A stretch of 42,877 bases of DNA from Lachnospiraceae bacterium UBA7093 (GTDB taxonomy: Bacteria > Bacillota > Clostridia > Lachnospirales > Lachnospiraceae). Shown here in pieces: positions 8,450 to 15,859 of this stretch. The notes below the pieces were generated by a model. The model was not told the origin of the DNA. It made no database searches and worked only from the letters and a program-made list of their open reading frames with translations. Numbering within the stretch: position 1 is the stretch's first letter; the number at the start of each line of letters is the position of its first letter. The position numbers and the translations under genes were made by a program. The stretch covers positions 83,492-126,368 of the forward strand of contig DKYT01000011.1 of NCBI GenBank assembly GCA_002492465.1. The letters run 5' to 3'.

Positions 8450-8472
8450 CTTTTCCTGCTTCCTGCCCTTTC

Positions 8473-8733
8473 TTATTTCCAGTGATTGTTCTTAATATAT
8501 TCTGTCAGCATCTCCTCTACCAGCTCATCCCTGTCTATTTTCATAATCAGGCTTCTGGCGTTTTTATAGCTGGTAATGTACGTAGGGTCGCCGGACATAA
8601 TATAACCTACAATCTGATTCACAGGGTTATATCCCTTTTCTGTCAGTGCCGCATAAACATCTGCAAGTATTTCCTTTACGCTCGTGCTGTCTGTCTCTAC
8701 CTTGAAAAACTGTGTATTTCCTAAATCCTGCAT
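8473..8733 (-). CDS. ireB: IreB family regulatory phosphoprotein
   Basis: 86 residues with the strongly conserved core EKGYNPVNQIVGYIMSGDPTYI. In Enterococcus, IreB is phosphorylated near its N-terminus by the PASTA kinase IreK and negatively controls cephalosporin resistance. Thr7 aligns with one of the reported target threonines. A GTG three codons upstream (8742) is in frame, but GAGG eight bases before the ATG at 8733 favours the shorter start. It is first in an eight-gene operon with a recognisable promoter. No PASTA kinase or its phosphatase is in this window. Confidence 0.92.
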   Translation of the reverse strand: MQDLGNTQFFKVETDSTSVKEILADVYAALTEKGYNPVNQIVGYIMSGDPTYITSYKNARSLIMKIDRDELVEEMLTEYIKNNHWK

Positions 8734-8769
8734 ATATGACACCTCTTATTACAACATTTGTTCGTTTTT

Positions 8770-8798
8770 ATCTTACTCCTTTTTACCATAAAATTCAA
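8770..8798 (-). promoter_or_regulatory. Promoter of the ireB-to-trhP operon
   Basis: On the minus strand TTGAAT (8793-8798), a 17-bp spacer and TAAGAT (8770-8775) precede ireB by about 35 bp. The -35 sits just after the mtaB stop codon, so the operon can be started independently of mtaB. Confidence 0.5.
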
Positions 8799-8803
8799 TG
8801 GAT

Positions 8804-10186
8804 TTAGGGTTGAAACAGCAAAATATCCGGTTCCAAAAAGCCTTTCAATTCTCCCCGGCGCATATGCCCGGAAAGTTTTTCTTCGGTTTCAAAAGCCGCG
8901 CGGATATATTCTCTGGTATATCCCACCTGATAGCTTTTTCCGCCAATCAGCTTTTCTTCCTCAAAAAGTACCTCTGCGCTCTTATGTAAAAACTTTTTCC
9001 TGTAAGCGCAGGACATTTCCTTTTCCAGCTCCAGAAGCTGGCTGCTGCGGGCGCTTTTCACCTTTTCGGGGATCTGCCCCTCCATTCGGGCTGCAGGCGT
9101 TCCCTCTCTCCGGGAATACTTAAATATGTGCATTTCATAAAAACCGATCTTCTCAAGAAACGTCTTTGTCTGTTCAAATTCCTCCTGCGTCTCCCCGGGA
9201 AATCCTACGATCACATCGGTGGTAATTGCCGGTTCCCCAAAATACCTTCTCAAAATACATACCTTCTCATAGTATTCCGCAGAAGAATATTTTCTATTCA
9301 TTCTTTTCAGCACAGTGTCCGAACCGCTTTGAAGAGAAAGATGAAAATGGGGGCAGAGCCTTTCACACCGGGAAAGCCCCTCCGCAAACTCCTCCGTAAT
9401 AATCCTTGGTTCCAGAGATCCTAATCGAACCCGCTCTATCCCCGGAATTTCCTCCATTAACTGTATCAAACCAAGAAGACCGCTTTGGGAAAAGTCATTT
9501 CCCTCTGTCATACCATAGGAACTTAAATGAATGCCGGTAAGCACGATTTCCCGGTACCCTTTCCGCGCCAGCTCTCCGACCTCTTCCGCCACCTCTTCCC
9601 GGCTGCGGCTTCTGATTCTGCCTCTGGCATAGGGGATGATACAATAGGAACAGAACTGGTTACAGCCGTCCTGGACCTTGATAAAGGATCTGGTGTGCTC
9701 CGCCGTGGAGGTCAGCTTCATTTTCTCATATTCCTTGGTATTTCCAATATCAATGATCGTCCTTCCCTGCAGCGTCTTATCCTCAAAGGCATTTTCCCCG
9801 GAAGCAAATTCCCGGTTCTTTCCCCTTTCACGGTCCGCCAGATATTCCTCCAGTATGGAAACCAGGTCTTTCTTTCTGTTATTTCCGATGGCAAGGTCGA
9901 TGCTCATATCCTTCAGCGCTTCCTCGCTTCCGGTCTGCACATAACAGCCTACCGCCACCACCACCGAATCCGGGTTCAGCTTTTTGGCACGGTGAAGCAT
10001 CTGCCTGCTCTTTCTGTCCGCTATATTGGTTACCGTGCAGGTATTGATAATATAAATATCGGCTTTTTCATCAAATGGTACAACCTCATATCCTTTTTCC
10101 TTCATGCTTTGTTGCATAAAGTCCATTTCATAGCCGTTTACCTTACATCCCAGGTTATGAAACGCTACTCTTCTCATATTCTCCAT
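8804..10186 (-). CDS. mtaB: tRNA t6A37 methylthiotransferase MtaB
   Basis: Radical-SAM enzyme converting t6A37 to ms2t6A37 in tRNAs reading ANN codons. The N-terminal UPF0004 domain carries three cluster cysteines (NLGCKVN, NTCTVTN, VGCYVQ), the radical-SAM domain carries CNQFCSYC with PYARGRIRSR, and a C-terminal TRAM-like domain follows. ATGs at 10210, 10186 and 10177 are in frame. I chose 10186 because a good plus-strand promoter overlaps the 10210 start, but none of the three has an ideal ribosome binding site. The closest family N-terminus is MRRVAFHNLGCKVN at 10177. The gene faces away from the HPr-like gene. Confidence 0.93.
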   Translation of the reverse strand: MENMRRVAFHNLGCKVNGYEMDFMQQSMKEKGYEVVPFDEKADIYIINTCTVTNIADRKSRQMLHRAKKLNPDSVVVAVGCYVQTGSEEALKDMSIDLAIGNNRKKDLVSILEEYLADRERGKNREFASGENAFEDKTLQGRTIIDIGNTKEYEKMKLTSTAEHTRSFIKVQDGCNQFCSYCIIPYARGRIRSRSREEVAEEVGELARKGYREIVLTGIHLSSYGMTEGNDFSQSGLLGLIQLMEEIPGIERVRLGSLEPRIITEEFAEGLSRCERLCPHFHLSLQSGSDTVLKRMNRKYSSAEYYEKVCILRRYFGEPAITTDVIVGFPGETQEEFEQTKTFLEKIGFYEMHIFKYSRREGTPAARMEGQIPEKVKSARSSQLLELEKEMSCAYRKKFLHKSAEVLFEEEKLIGGKSYQVGYTREYIRAAFETEEKLSGHMRRGELKGFLEPDILLFQP

Positions 10187-10209
10187 CGTTTTTTTGTGTC
10201 CTTTTATCA

Positions 10210-10238
10210 TTGACTTTTACTGCCTGACCCTTTACTAT
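10210..10238 (+). promoter_or_regulatory. Promoter of the HPr-like gene
   Basis: TTGACT (10210-10215), a 17-bp spacer and TACTAT (10233-10238) lie about 39 bp before the ATG at 10277. Confidence 0.55.
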
Positions 10239-10276
10239 ATTAACAGAGGGTATGAAAATTTAAGGAGGTAATTCCA

Positions 10277-10507
10277 ATGAAAACAGTTCAGATTTCATTA
10301 AACTCAATCGATAAGGTAAAGTCTTTCGTGAATGATATTACAAAATTTGATTATGACTTTGACTTAGTATCCGGAAGATACGTAATCGACGCAAAATCCA
10401 TTATGGGTATTTTCAGTTTGGATCTGTCCAAGCCCATCAATTTGAACATCCACGCGGAAGATAATGTGGATGAAGTTCTTGAAATTATTAAACCTTACCT
10501 GATTTAA
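10277..10507 (+). CDS. HPr-like protein without the phosphorylatable histidine
   Basis: 76 residues. The second half aligns with HPr: KFDYDFDLVSGRY matches the strand before the regulatory site, and KSIMGIFSLDL (residues 40-50) matches the HPr KSIMGVMSLG stretch, so Ser41 corresponds to Ser46. The residue aligned to His15 is Ser10, and the usual Arg17 is also absent, so it cannot accept phosphate from enzyme I. Bacillus Crh is a known comparable case with Gln at that site. It is a single-gene unit with its own promoter, a GGAGG ribosome binding site and a strong terminator. A CcpA co-repressor or HPr-kinase sink role is an inference. Confidence 0.82.
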   Translation: MKTVQISLNSIDKVKSFVNDITKFDYDFDLVSGRYVIDAKSIMGIFSLDLSKPINLNIHAEDNVDEVLEIIKPYLI

Positions 10508-10516
10508 GGAACCCTG

Positions 10517-10546
10517 TGAGCTGGCAAAATGCCAGCTCATTTTATT
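10517..10546 (+). terminator. Intrinsic terminator of the HPr-like gene
   Basis: TGAGCTGGCA-AAA-TGCCAGCTCA is a perfect 10-bp stem followed by TTTTATT, starting 10 nt after the stop codon. The opposite strand lacks a T-run, so it serves the plus strand. Confidence 0.88.
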
Positions 10547-10581
10547 ACGATAAGCCGGCTCGTGAGCATGACGGCGTTCGT

Positions 10582-11766
10582 TTATGTCCATTTTGCAACA
10601 ATCAATTCATCCGTATCCAGGGCTTTCTGCACCAGTTCCTCTATCTTTTCCTCCAGATTCTGTTCATGCCGCTTTATCACATTCAAATTCGGCTTCGTCA
10701 CCGGATGCTTTGCCACAAATATGGTACAGCAGTCTTCATAGGGCAGAATAGAGGTTTCATAGGTTCCGATCTTTTCCGAAACCTCCACGATCTCCATTTT
10801 ATCAAACCCAATCAGCGGGCGGAAAACCGGCAGGCTGCATACCTCATTGGTAACGGCAAGGGACTGCACTGTCTGGGAAGCCACCTGTCCAATACTCTCC
10901 CCTGTAATCAGCCCAAGACAATCGTTTTGCTTTGCTATCAGCTCCGCAATCTTCATCATATATCTGCGCATAATGATGGTAAACTCCTCATGAGGGCATT
11001 TCTCATAAATATAAAGCTGAATATCCGTAAAATTAATAACATGAAGATACACAGGTCCTGCATAGCGGGACACCAGCTTTGCCAGATCCACTACCTTCTG
11101 CTTTGCCCTGTCGCTTGTGTAGGGGGGCGCATGGAAATAAACCGCATCGATCTTTACGCCCCGTTTTGCAATCATATATCCCGCCACAGGAGAGTCGATT
11201 CCCCCTGACAAAAGCAGCATTGCCTTTCCGTTGCTTCCTACAGGCATACCTCCCGGTCCCGGTATTTCCATAGAATAAAGATAAATCTTTTCCCGAATCT
11301 CCACATGGAGCATCACCTCCGGATGGTGCACATCCACCCGCATCTGGGGAAAGGCGTCCAATATTGCGCCCCCAAGTTCCCTATTAAGCTCCATGGAATT
11401 CATGGGATAATTTTTTCTGGCTCTTCTGGCATGTACCTTAAAGGTTATGTTCTTATCCTCATAGACCTTGTCCACATACGCCACCAACGCTGCGGCAAGC
11501 TTCTCGTAACCCTCATCTTCTATGTAGACCACCGGACAGATGCCTGAAATCCCGAAAACTGTTTTCAGGTTGTCCACCGTCTCGTCATAGTCAAACTCCG
11601 ACAAGGCGTGAACGTAAATTCTTCCGTCCGTCCGGGTAATCTTAAATTCTCCCTCGCACCTTTTCAAGGCATACTTAATCTGCTGTGCCAGCGCCTCCTC
11701 GAAAAGATATTTATTTTTTCCTTTTACGCCAATTTCAGCGTACTTGATCAAAAATGCGCGAAACAT
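10582..11766 (-). CDS. thiI: tRNA 4-thiouridine synthase ThiI
   Basis: 394 residues. An N-terminal ferredoxin-like/THUMP region (FKVHARRARKNYP) precedes an ATP-pyrophosphatase domain with the PP-loop LLLSGGIDSPVAGYM. It makes s4U8 in tRNA. The E. coli enzyme is about 480 residues because it has a rhodanese domain. That domain is absent here, as in Bacillus, where a dedicated cysteine desulfurase passes sulfur directly. The cysteine desulfurase gene immediately upstream fits this. AGAGG before the ATG supports the start. Confidence 0.95.
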   Translation of the reverse strand: MFRAFLIKYAEIGVKGKNKYLFEEALAQQIKYALKRCEGEFKITRTDGRIYVHALSEFDYDETVDNLKTVFGISGICPVVYIEDEGYEKLAAALVAYVDKVYEDKNITFKVHARRARKNYPMNSMELNRELGGAILDAFPQMRVDVHHPEVMLHVEIREKIYLYSMEIPGPGGMPVGSNGKAMLLLSGGIDSPVAGYMIAKRGVKIDAVYFHAPPYTSDRAKQKVVDLAKLVSRYAGPVYLHVINFTDIQLYIYEKCPHEEFTIIMRRYMMKIAELIAKQNDCLGLITGESIGQVASQTVQSLAVTNEVCSLPVFRPLIGFDKMEIVEVSEKIGTYETSILPYEDCCTIFVAKHPVTKPNLNVIKRHEQNLEEKIEELVQKALDTDELIVAKWT

Positions 11767-11794
11767 ATTTCCTCTTTTCTTCTCCCAAAGCTGC

Positions 11795-11835
11795 GGTTTT
11801 GCCCGGGCAATCCATTATATCGCCCAAGCAAAACC
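11795..11835 (-). other. Intercistronic hairpin between the cysteine desulfurase gene and thiI
   Basis: On the minus strand GGTTTTGCTTGGGC pairs with GCCCGGGCAAAACC, a 14-bp stem with a 13-nt loop. The two non-Watson-Crick positions are U-G wobbles in the minus-strand RNA but would be A-C mismatches in the plus-strand RNA, which argues that it works in the operon transcript. No T-run follows on minus, so it looks more like an mRNA-processing or stability element than a terminator. Confidence 0.6.
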
Positions 11836-11842
11836 TTTTCTC

Positions 11843-12991
11843 TTACTTATATTTTCTAAGCATGGGAATTATATCATACATTGTCTGCAAAGTATAGTTT
11901 ATTTCCTCCATGGTGGTAAAAACCGAAAAACTGAAACGAATGGTAGAGCCCAAAAGCTCCTGATCGATCCCCATAGCGCGAAGGGTTGCAGAAGGCTGAG
12001 GCTTACGTGCGGAGCAGGCGCTTCCTGCCGAGACATAGATTTCCTTATCCTCCAGGGCATGGAGAAGCACTTCACTGCGCACTCCTTTAACGGAAACGCT
12101 TACCACGTGGGGCGCTCCCGTTTCATCGGGATGTCCGTTCAAAACCGCATCAGGAATCTTCCTCACCCCTTCTACGAAAGCTTTTTTCAATCGATACATC
12201 TGTGCCATATCCTGATCCAGATTGCTGTAAACCAGTTCAACTGCTTTCCCCAGACCGGCAATTGCCGGAACATTTTCGGTGCCGGAGCGAACGCCCCCCT
12301 GCTGACCTCCTCCAAAGAGAATCGGTTTTATTTTTACCTTTTCATCTACATACAAAAAGCCGCTTCCCTTGGGACCGTGGATCTTATGCCCGCTTACGGA
12401 CAAAAGGTCTATCTTCATTTTCTTGGGATATATTCTGAACTTCCCATATCCCTGCACTGCATCCACATGGAACAGAATATGGGGATTCATTCTCTTAATC
12501 AAAGCGCCCGCCTCTGCAACAGGCTGCAGAGAACCTACCTCATTGTTGGTATGCATAATAGAAACCAATATGGTTTCTCCTGTAATGGCGCGCTGGAGAT
12601 CCTCCAACCGGATACATCCTTTCTCGTCCACCGGCAAATAGGTTACCCGAAACCCTTCCTCCTCCAAGTGCCTCATAGTCTGAAGCACTGCCGGATGCTC
12701 GATCTGTGTGGTGATCAGATGCCTTCCGCTGCGACAGTTTGCATAAGCGCATCCTCGCAGGGCAAGATTATCTGATTCCGTTCCTCCTGATGTAAAATAA
12801 ATTTCCTTTTCATTTACTTTTAAATTTCTGGCAATTACATCCTTTGCATAACGGATATATTTCTCTGCCTGAACGCCCTTTCTATGGAGACTTGAGGGGT
12901 TTCCGTAGTCTTCACACATAATCTGGGTCATCAGCGCAGCTACCTCGTCAAAACATCTGGTGGTTGCCGAATTATCTAAATATACCTCCAT
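11843..12991 (-). CDS. Cysteine desulfurase (NifS/IscS-like, ThiI partner)
   Basis: 382-residue PLP enzyme releasing sulfur from cysteine as a persulfide. Visible features: MEVYLDNSATT at the start, SGGTESDN, HVDAVQGYGK, the PLP lysine in SVSGHKIHGPKG (Lys203), GGGQQGGVRSGTEN, and the catalytic cysteine in SAGSACSARK (Cys326). The gene lies directly before the rhodanese-less thiI, as nifZ does in Bacillus, so supply of sulfur for s4U is the likely main job. Fe-S cluster supply cannot be excluded, as no iscU or suf gene is in the window. The ribosome binding site is poor (AAAGG about 12 bases away), consistent with some coupling to rsmE 57 nt upstream. Confidence 0.93.
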   Translation of the reverse strand: MEVYLDNSATTRCFDEVAALMTQIMCEDYGNPSSLHRKGVQAEKYIRYAKDVIARNLKVNEKEIYFTSGGTESDNLALRGCAYANCRSGRHLITTQIEHPAVLQTMRHLEEEGFRVTYLPVDEKGCIRLEDLQRAITGETILVSIMHTNNEVGSLQPVAEAGALIKRMNPHILFHVDAVQGYGKFRIYPKKMKIDLLSVSGHKIHGPKGSGFLYVDEKVKIKPILFGGGQQGGVRSGTENVPAIAGLGKAVELVYSNLDQDMAQMYRLKKAFVEGVRKIPDAVLNGHPDETGAPHVVSVSVKGVRSEVLLHALEDKEIYVSAGSACSARKPQPSATLRAMGIDQELLGSTIRFSFSVFTTMEEINYTLQTMYDIIPMLRKYK

Positions 12992-13048
12992 AATATCACT
13001 GGCCTTTCTGAACAGAGTATTCGTTCTTATCCTACTATTACTATATGA

Positions 13049-13801
13049 TTATTGCTCCAAATGGTACATTATAATGGAGAGCACGGTCATGCCCGCCGTC
13101 TCTGTGCGCAGAATGCGCCGCCCCAGGGTAATGGGAACAATCCCCCTCTCCCCGGCACAGTCGATCTCTTCCTGGGCAAATCCGCCCTCAGGTCCGATAA
13201 AAACGGCAACATCCTGCCCGGGTCTTAAGCCGCCGATCAGTTCTCTGGTGTTCTCCATGCCTTCCGCCAGCTCATAGGGTATCATCCTTACCTGTGCATT
13301 TTCACTGTATGCCGCCGCCTTCTGAAAGGACATCACATCCTGAATCCTGGGAATGATAGCGCGCCTGCTTTGTTTCGCCGCCGCTTCGGCAATTCCCTGC
13401 CATCTGAGGATTTTACTTTTTGCCTTCTTCTCATCCAGTTTCACCACAGAGCGTTTGCAGGCAACAGGTATGATCTCGTATACCCCAAGCTCTACTGCTT
13501 TCTGAATAATCATTTCCATCTTGTCCGCCTTGGGAAGTCCCTGAAACAGATATACCTTAGAAGGCAGCTCCACCCCTTCCTCCTTTATGAAACGGAGGGT
13601 ACAGAGAATTTCTTCCTCCTTCAGTTCTTCAATCCCACAGCGATAGTCCCTCCCGTCCAAACCGTTGCTGACGGAAATTTCCTCTCCCGGCTTCATACGG
13701 AGAACATTTTTAATATGATTTACATCCTTGCCTGTGATTACAATCCGGTTTCCCTGAATCTGTTCCGGCGCCACAAAAAACTGGTACATGCCTGTTACCA
13801 T
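13049..13801 (-). CDS. rsmE: 16S rRNA m3U1498 methyltransferase RsmE
   Basis: 250 residues, SPOUT-class methyltransferase. It has an N-terminal PUA-like domain (MYQFFVAPEQIQGNRIVITG, then HNVLRMKPG-like) and the C-terminal knot signature (FIGPEGGFAQEEID, TLGRRILRTETAGM). A second in-frame ATG at 13789 would give the family-typical start MYQFFV; neither has an ideal ribosome binding site. It follows prmA by about 30 nt, a common pairing in Firmicutes. Confidence 0.94.
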   Translation of the reverse strand: MVTGMYQFFVAPEQIQGNRIVITGKDVNHIKNVLRMKPGEEISVSNGLDGRDYRCGIEELKEEEILCTLRFIKEEGVELPSKVYLFQGLPKADKMEMIIQKAVELGVYEIIPVACKRSVVKLDEKKAKSKILRWQGIAEAAAKQSRRAIIPRIQDVMSFQKAAAYSENAQVRMIPYELAEGMENTRELIGGLRPGQDVAVFIGPEGGFAQEEIDCAGERGIVPITLGRRILRTETAGMTVLSIIMYHLEQ

Positions 13802-13830
13802 GCCTTTCTATCGAATTCGGTTTATCCGCC

Positions 13831-14817
13831 TTAAGGATTCTTCCTCGCAACGATTCCTACCCATTCCCCCTGATGATTGACCTCTAAAACCTCCAGTCCT
13901 GCCGCCTTTACTGCTTCAAGAACAGTCTGCTCTTTGTCGTCGATGATTCCGGAGGTAATATAAATACCTCCCTTTTTTAGCTGATGGATAATCACAGGGG
14001 TAAGGGGCACCAGCACCTCCGCTAATATATTAGCCGCTACTATGTCATAGCATTCATACCCTACCGCATCCTGAATTTCCTTTTCCGTAATGATATTGCC
14101 GATCAGCAGCTGAAACGCCTCGTCCGCAATGCCGTTTGCCTCCTTGTTTTCCCTCACCGCTTCTACTGCGCAGGGATCCAGATCCGTTCCCACCGCGCTT
14201 TCAGCGCCAAACATAATGGAGAGGATTGCCAGAATACCGCTTCCCGTTCCCACATCAAGCAGCCTGGTTTCCGGCGTAATGTATTTGCGCAGCGCGCGAA
14301 TGCAAAGCTGTGTGGTTTCATGCATCCCTGTCCCAAATGCCGTACCCGGATCGATATGCAGGGTCAGTTTGCCCTGATCCTCCGGCGCCGCTTTCTCCCA
14401 GGAAGGAATTACCAGCACATCGTCTATGGTGAACTGATGGAAATACTGCTTCCAGTTGTTAATCCAGTCAACGTCCTCCGTCTCCTCCAGGGTAATCTTT
14501 CCCTCTCCGATTTCCATGAAGCGGCGAAGTTCCTCCAACTGCTCCCTGATCTGTGCAAGGAGTTCTTCCCTGGCAATCTTCTTCCCGTTCAAAATAAGTT
14601 CGCCGTCGCTTTCCTCCACAAAAAAGCTGAGATAGGCAATTCCATCGTCCTCAGGTCCTTCGGGAAGAATATCCACGAACATCTGCTCCTTTTCCAGCGG
14701 GGAGAGAGGGATTTTATCCTCAATCTGCGCTCCCTCCAGCCCCAGATCATACAGAGTACTGATAATGATATCCTCCGCATCTGTAATGGTCTTTATTTTA
14801 AATTTAATCCATTTCAT
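13831..14817 (-). CDS. prmA: Ribosomal protein L11 methyltransferase PrmA
   Basis: 328-residue SAM methyltransferase that trimethylates ribosomal protein L11. The signature region is intact: DPGTAFGTGMHETTQLC, motif I LLDVGTGSGILAI, then GTDLDPCAVEAV and the NPPF-like motif as VAANILAEVL. AAAGGA seven bases before the ATG supports the start. It begins the prmA-rsmE-cysteine desulfurase-thiI unit. Confidence 0.94.
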   Translation of the reverse strand: MKWIKFKIKTITDAEDIIISTLYDLGLEGAQIEDKIPLSPLEKEQMFVDILPEGPEDDGIAYLSFFVEESDGELILNGKKIAREELLAQIREQLEELRRFMEIGEGKITLEETEDVDWINNWKQYFHQFTIDDVLVIPSWEKAAPEDQGKLTLHIDPGTAFGTGMHETTQLCIRALRKYITPETRLLDVGTGSGILAILSIMFGAESAVGTDLDPCAVEAVRENKEANGIADEAFQLLIGNIITEKEIQDAVGYECYDIVAANILAEVLVPLTPVIIHQLKKGGIYITSGIIDDKEQTVLEAVKAAGLEVLEVNHQGEWVGIVARKNP

Positions 14818-14853
14818 AAAAAAATTCCTTTCTTCCTCTTTATGAGATAATTA

Positions 14854-14882
14854 AAATTATTTTAACATCAAACACCTGGCAA
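14854..14882 (-). promoter_or_regulatory. Promoter of the prmA operon
   Basis: TTGCCA (14877-14882), a 17-bp spacer and TAATTT (14854-14859) on minus, about 36 bp before prmA. Back-to-back with the nudC promoter, whose -35 begins 20 bp away. Confidence 0.5.
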
Positions 14883-14901
14883 TTCCACCACTTCAAAAAA
14901 A

Positions 14902-14930
14902 TTGCTATTTTTTTACCGTTTATGTATAAT
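14902..14930 (+). promoter_or_regulatory. Promoter of nudC
   Basis: TTGCTA (14902-14907), a 17-bp spacer and a perfect TATAAT (14925-14930), 38 bp before the chosen ATG. Confidence 0.7.
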
Positions 14931-14968
14931 ATATTTCAATTACATTCTTGCTAAAAACAAAAGGCTTC

Positions 14969-15859
14969 ATGAAAGAGAGTTCCCTACATATGATACAGGA
15001 TATCTACCCCAAAATCTACCATAATGCATATAAGGATGCCAGCCCCAGGGAAAATGATTTTATTCTTGTGTTCCACGGCAACACAGCCCTGGTTCGTTTT
15101 CAACTTCCGGAAGGGAAGCTGCGCTTTCCCACCCTGAAAGAAATGGAAGGGCATCCCTGTACTTATCACTATCTGTTTTCAATCGACTGCTATCCCTATT
15201 TTTTGGCGCTTCCTGATGGCGATCCTTTGGAAAGCATAGATACGGACACTCCATGGCTGCCGGAAGGGAGTCTTCCCGGCTATAGCTATGAAAATGTGCG
15301 TATTTTTCGGACCGCCCTGTCCAGACACACTGCTTTTGCAGGGATTACGGCGCACCATCTTTACGCATGGTACCGGGACAATCAATTTTGCGGACGCTGC
15401 GGGCACAGGCTGAACCCTGACCACAGGGAACGTATGCTCTTTTGCCCCCGCTGCCGCAACACGGTTTATCCCAGAATCTCTCCCGCCGTCATTGTAGGCG
15501 TTATAAACGGAGATAAAATCCTTATGAGCAAGTATGCCGGACGCGCTTATACCAACTATGCTTTAATTGCCGGTTTTAACGAGATCGGGGAAAATGCGGA
15601 GCAGACCGTGGCAAGAGAAGTGATGGAAGAGGTGGGGCTGAAGGTTAAAAACATCCGTTATTACAAAAGTCAGCCTTGGGCTTTTTCCGGAAGTCTGTTG
15701 ATGGGTTTTTTCTGCGACCTGGACGGCTCCGATCAAATCACCCTGGATACAGGCGAATTGTCGGAAGCCGGCTGGTTTTGCAGGGATGAGATTTCTCTGG
15801 AGGACGATCATATCAGCCTTACCAGAGAAATGATCCTGAAATTTAAAGAAAATTCTTAA
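14969..15859 (+). CDS. nudC: NAD+ diphosphatase NudC (Nudix, zinc ribbon)
   Basis: About 296 residues. Hydrolyses NAD(H), and in some bacteria removes NAD caps from RNA. The N-terminal domain is followed by a zinc ribbon with four cysteines (FCGRCG ... FCPRC), then a complete Nudix box (G-x5-E-x7-REVMEEVGL) and the NudC-specific SQPWAFSGSLLMGF. A TTG at 14948 is in frame, but the ATG at 14969 has AAAGG four bases upstream and is preferred. Its stop codon overlaps that of the convergent glnA by 4 bp. Confidence 0.92.
   Translation: MKESSLHMIQDIYPKIYHNAYKDASPRENDFILVFHGNTALVRFQLPEGKLRFPTLKEMEGHPCTYHYLFSIDCYPYFLALPDGDPLESIDTDTPWLPEGSLPGYSYENVRIFRTALSRHTAFAGITAHHLYAWYRDNQFCGRCGHRLNPDHRERMLFCPRCRNTVYPRISPAVIVGVINGDKILMSKYAGRAYTNYALIAGFNEIGENAEQTVAREVMEEVGLKVKNIRYYKSQPWAFSGSLLMGFFCDLDGSDQITLDTGELSEAGWFCRDEISLEDDHISLTREMILKFKENS

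Noticed and set aside
11744..12775. Plus-strand ORF of 343 codons
   Set aside because: Antisense to the cysteine desulfurase gene, whose catalytic residues are all intact; no ribosome binding site.
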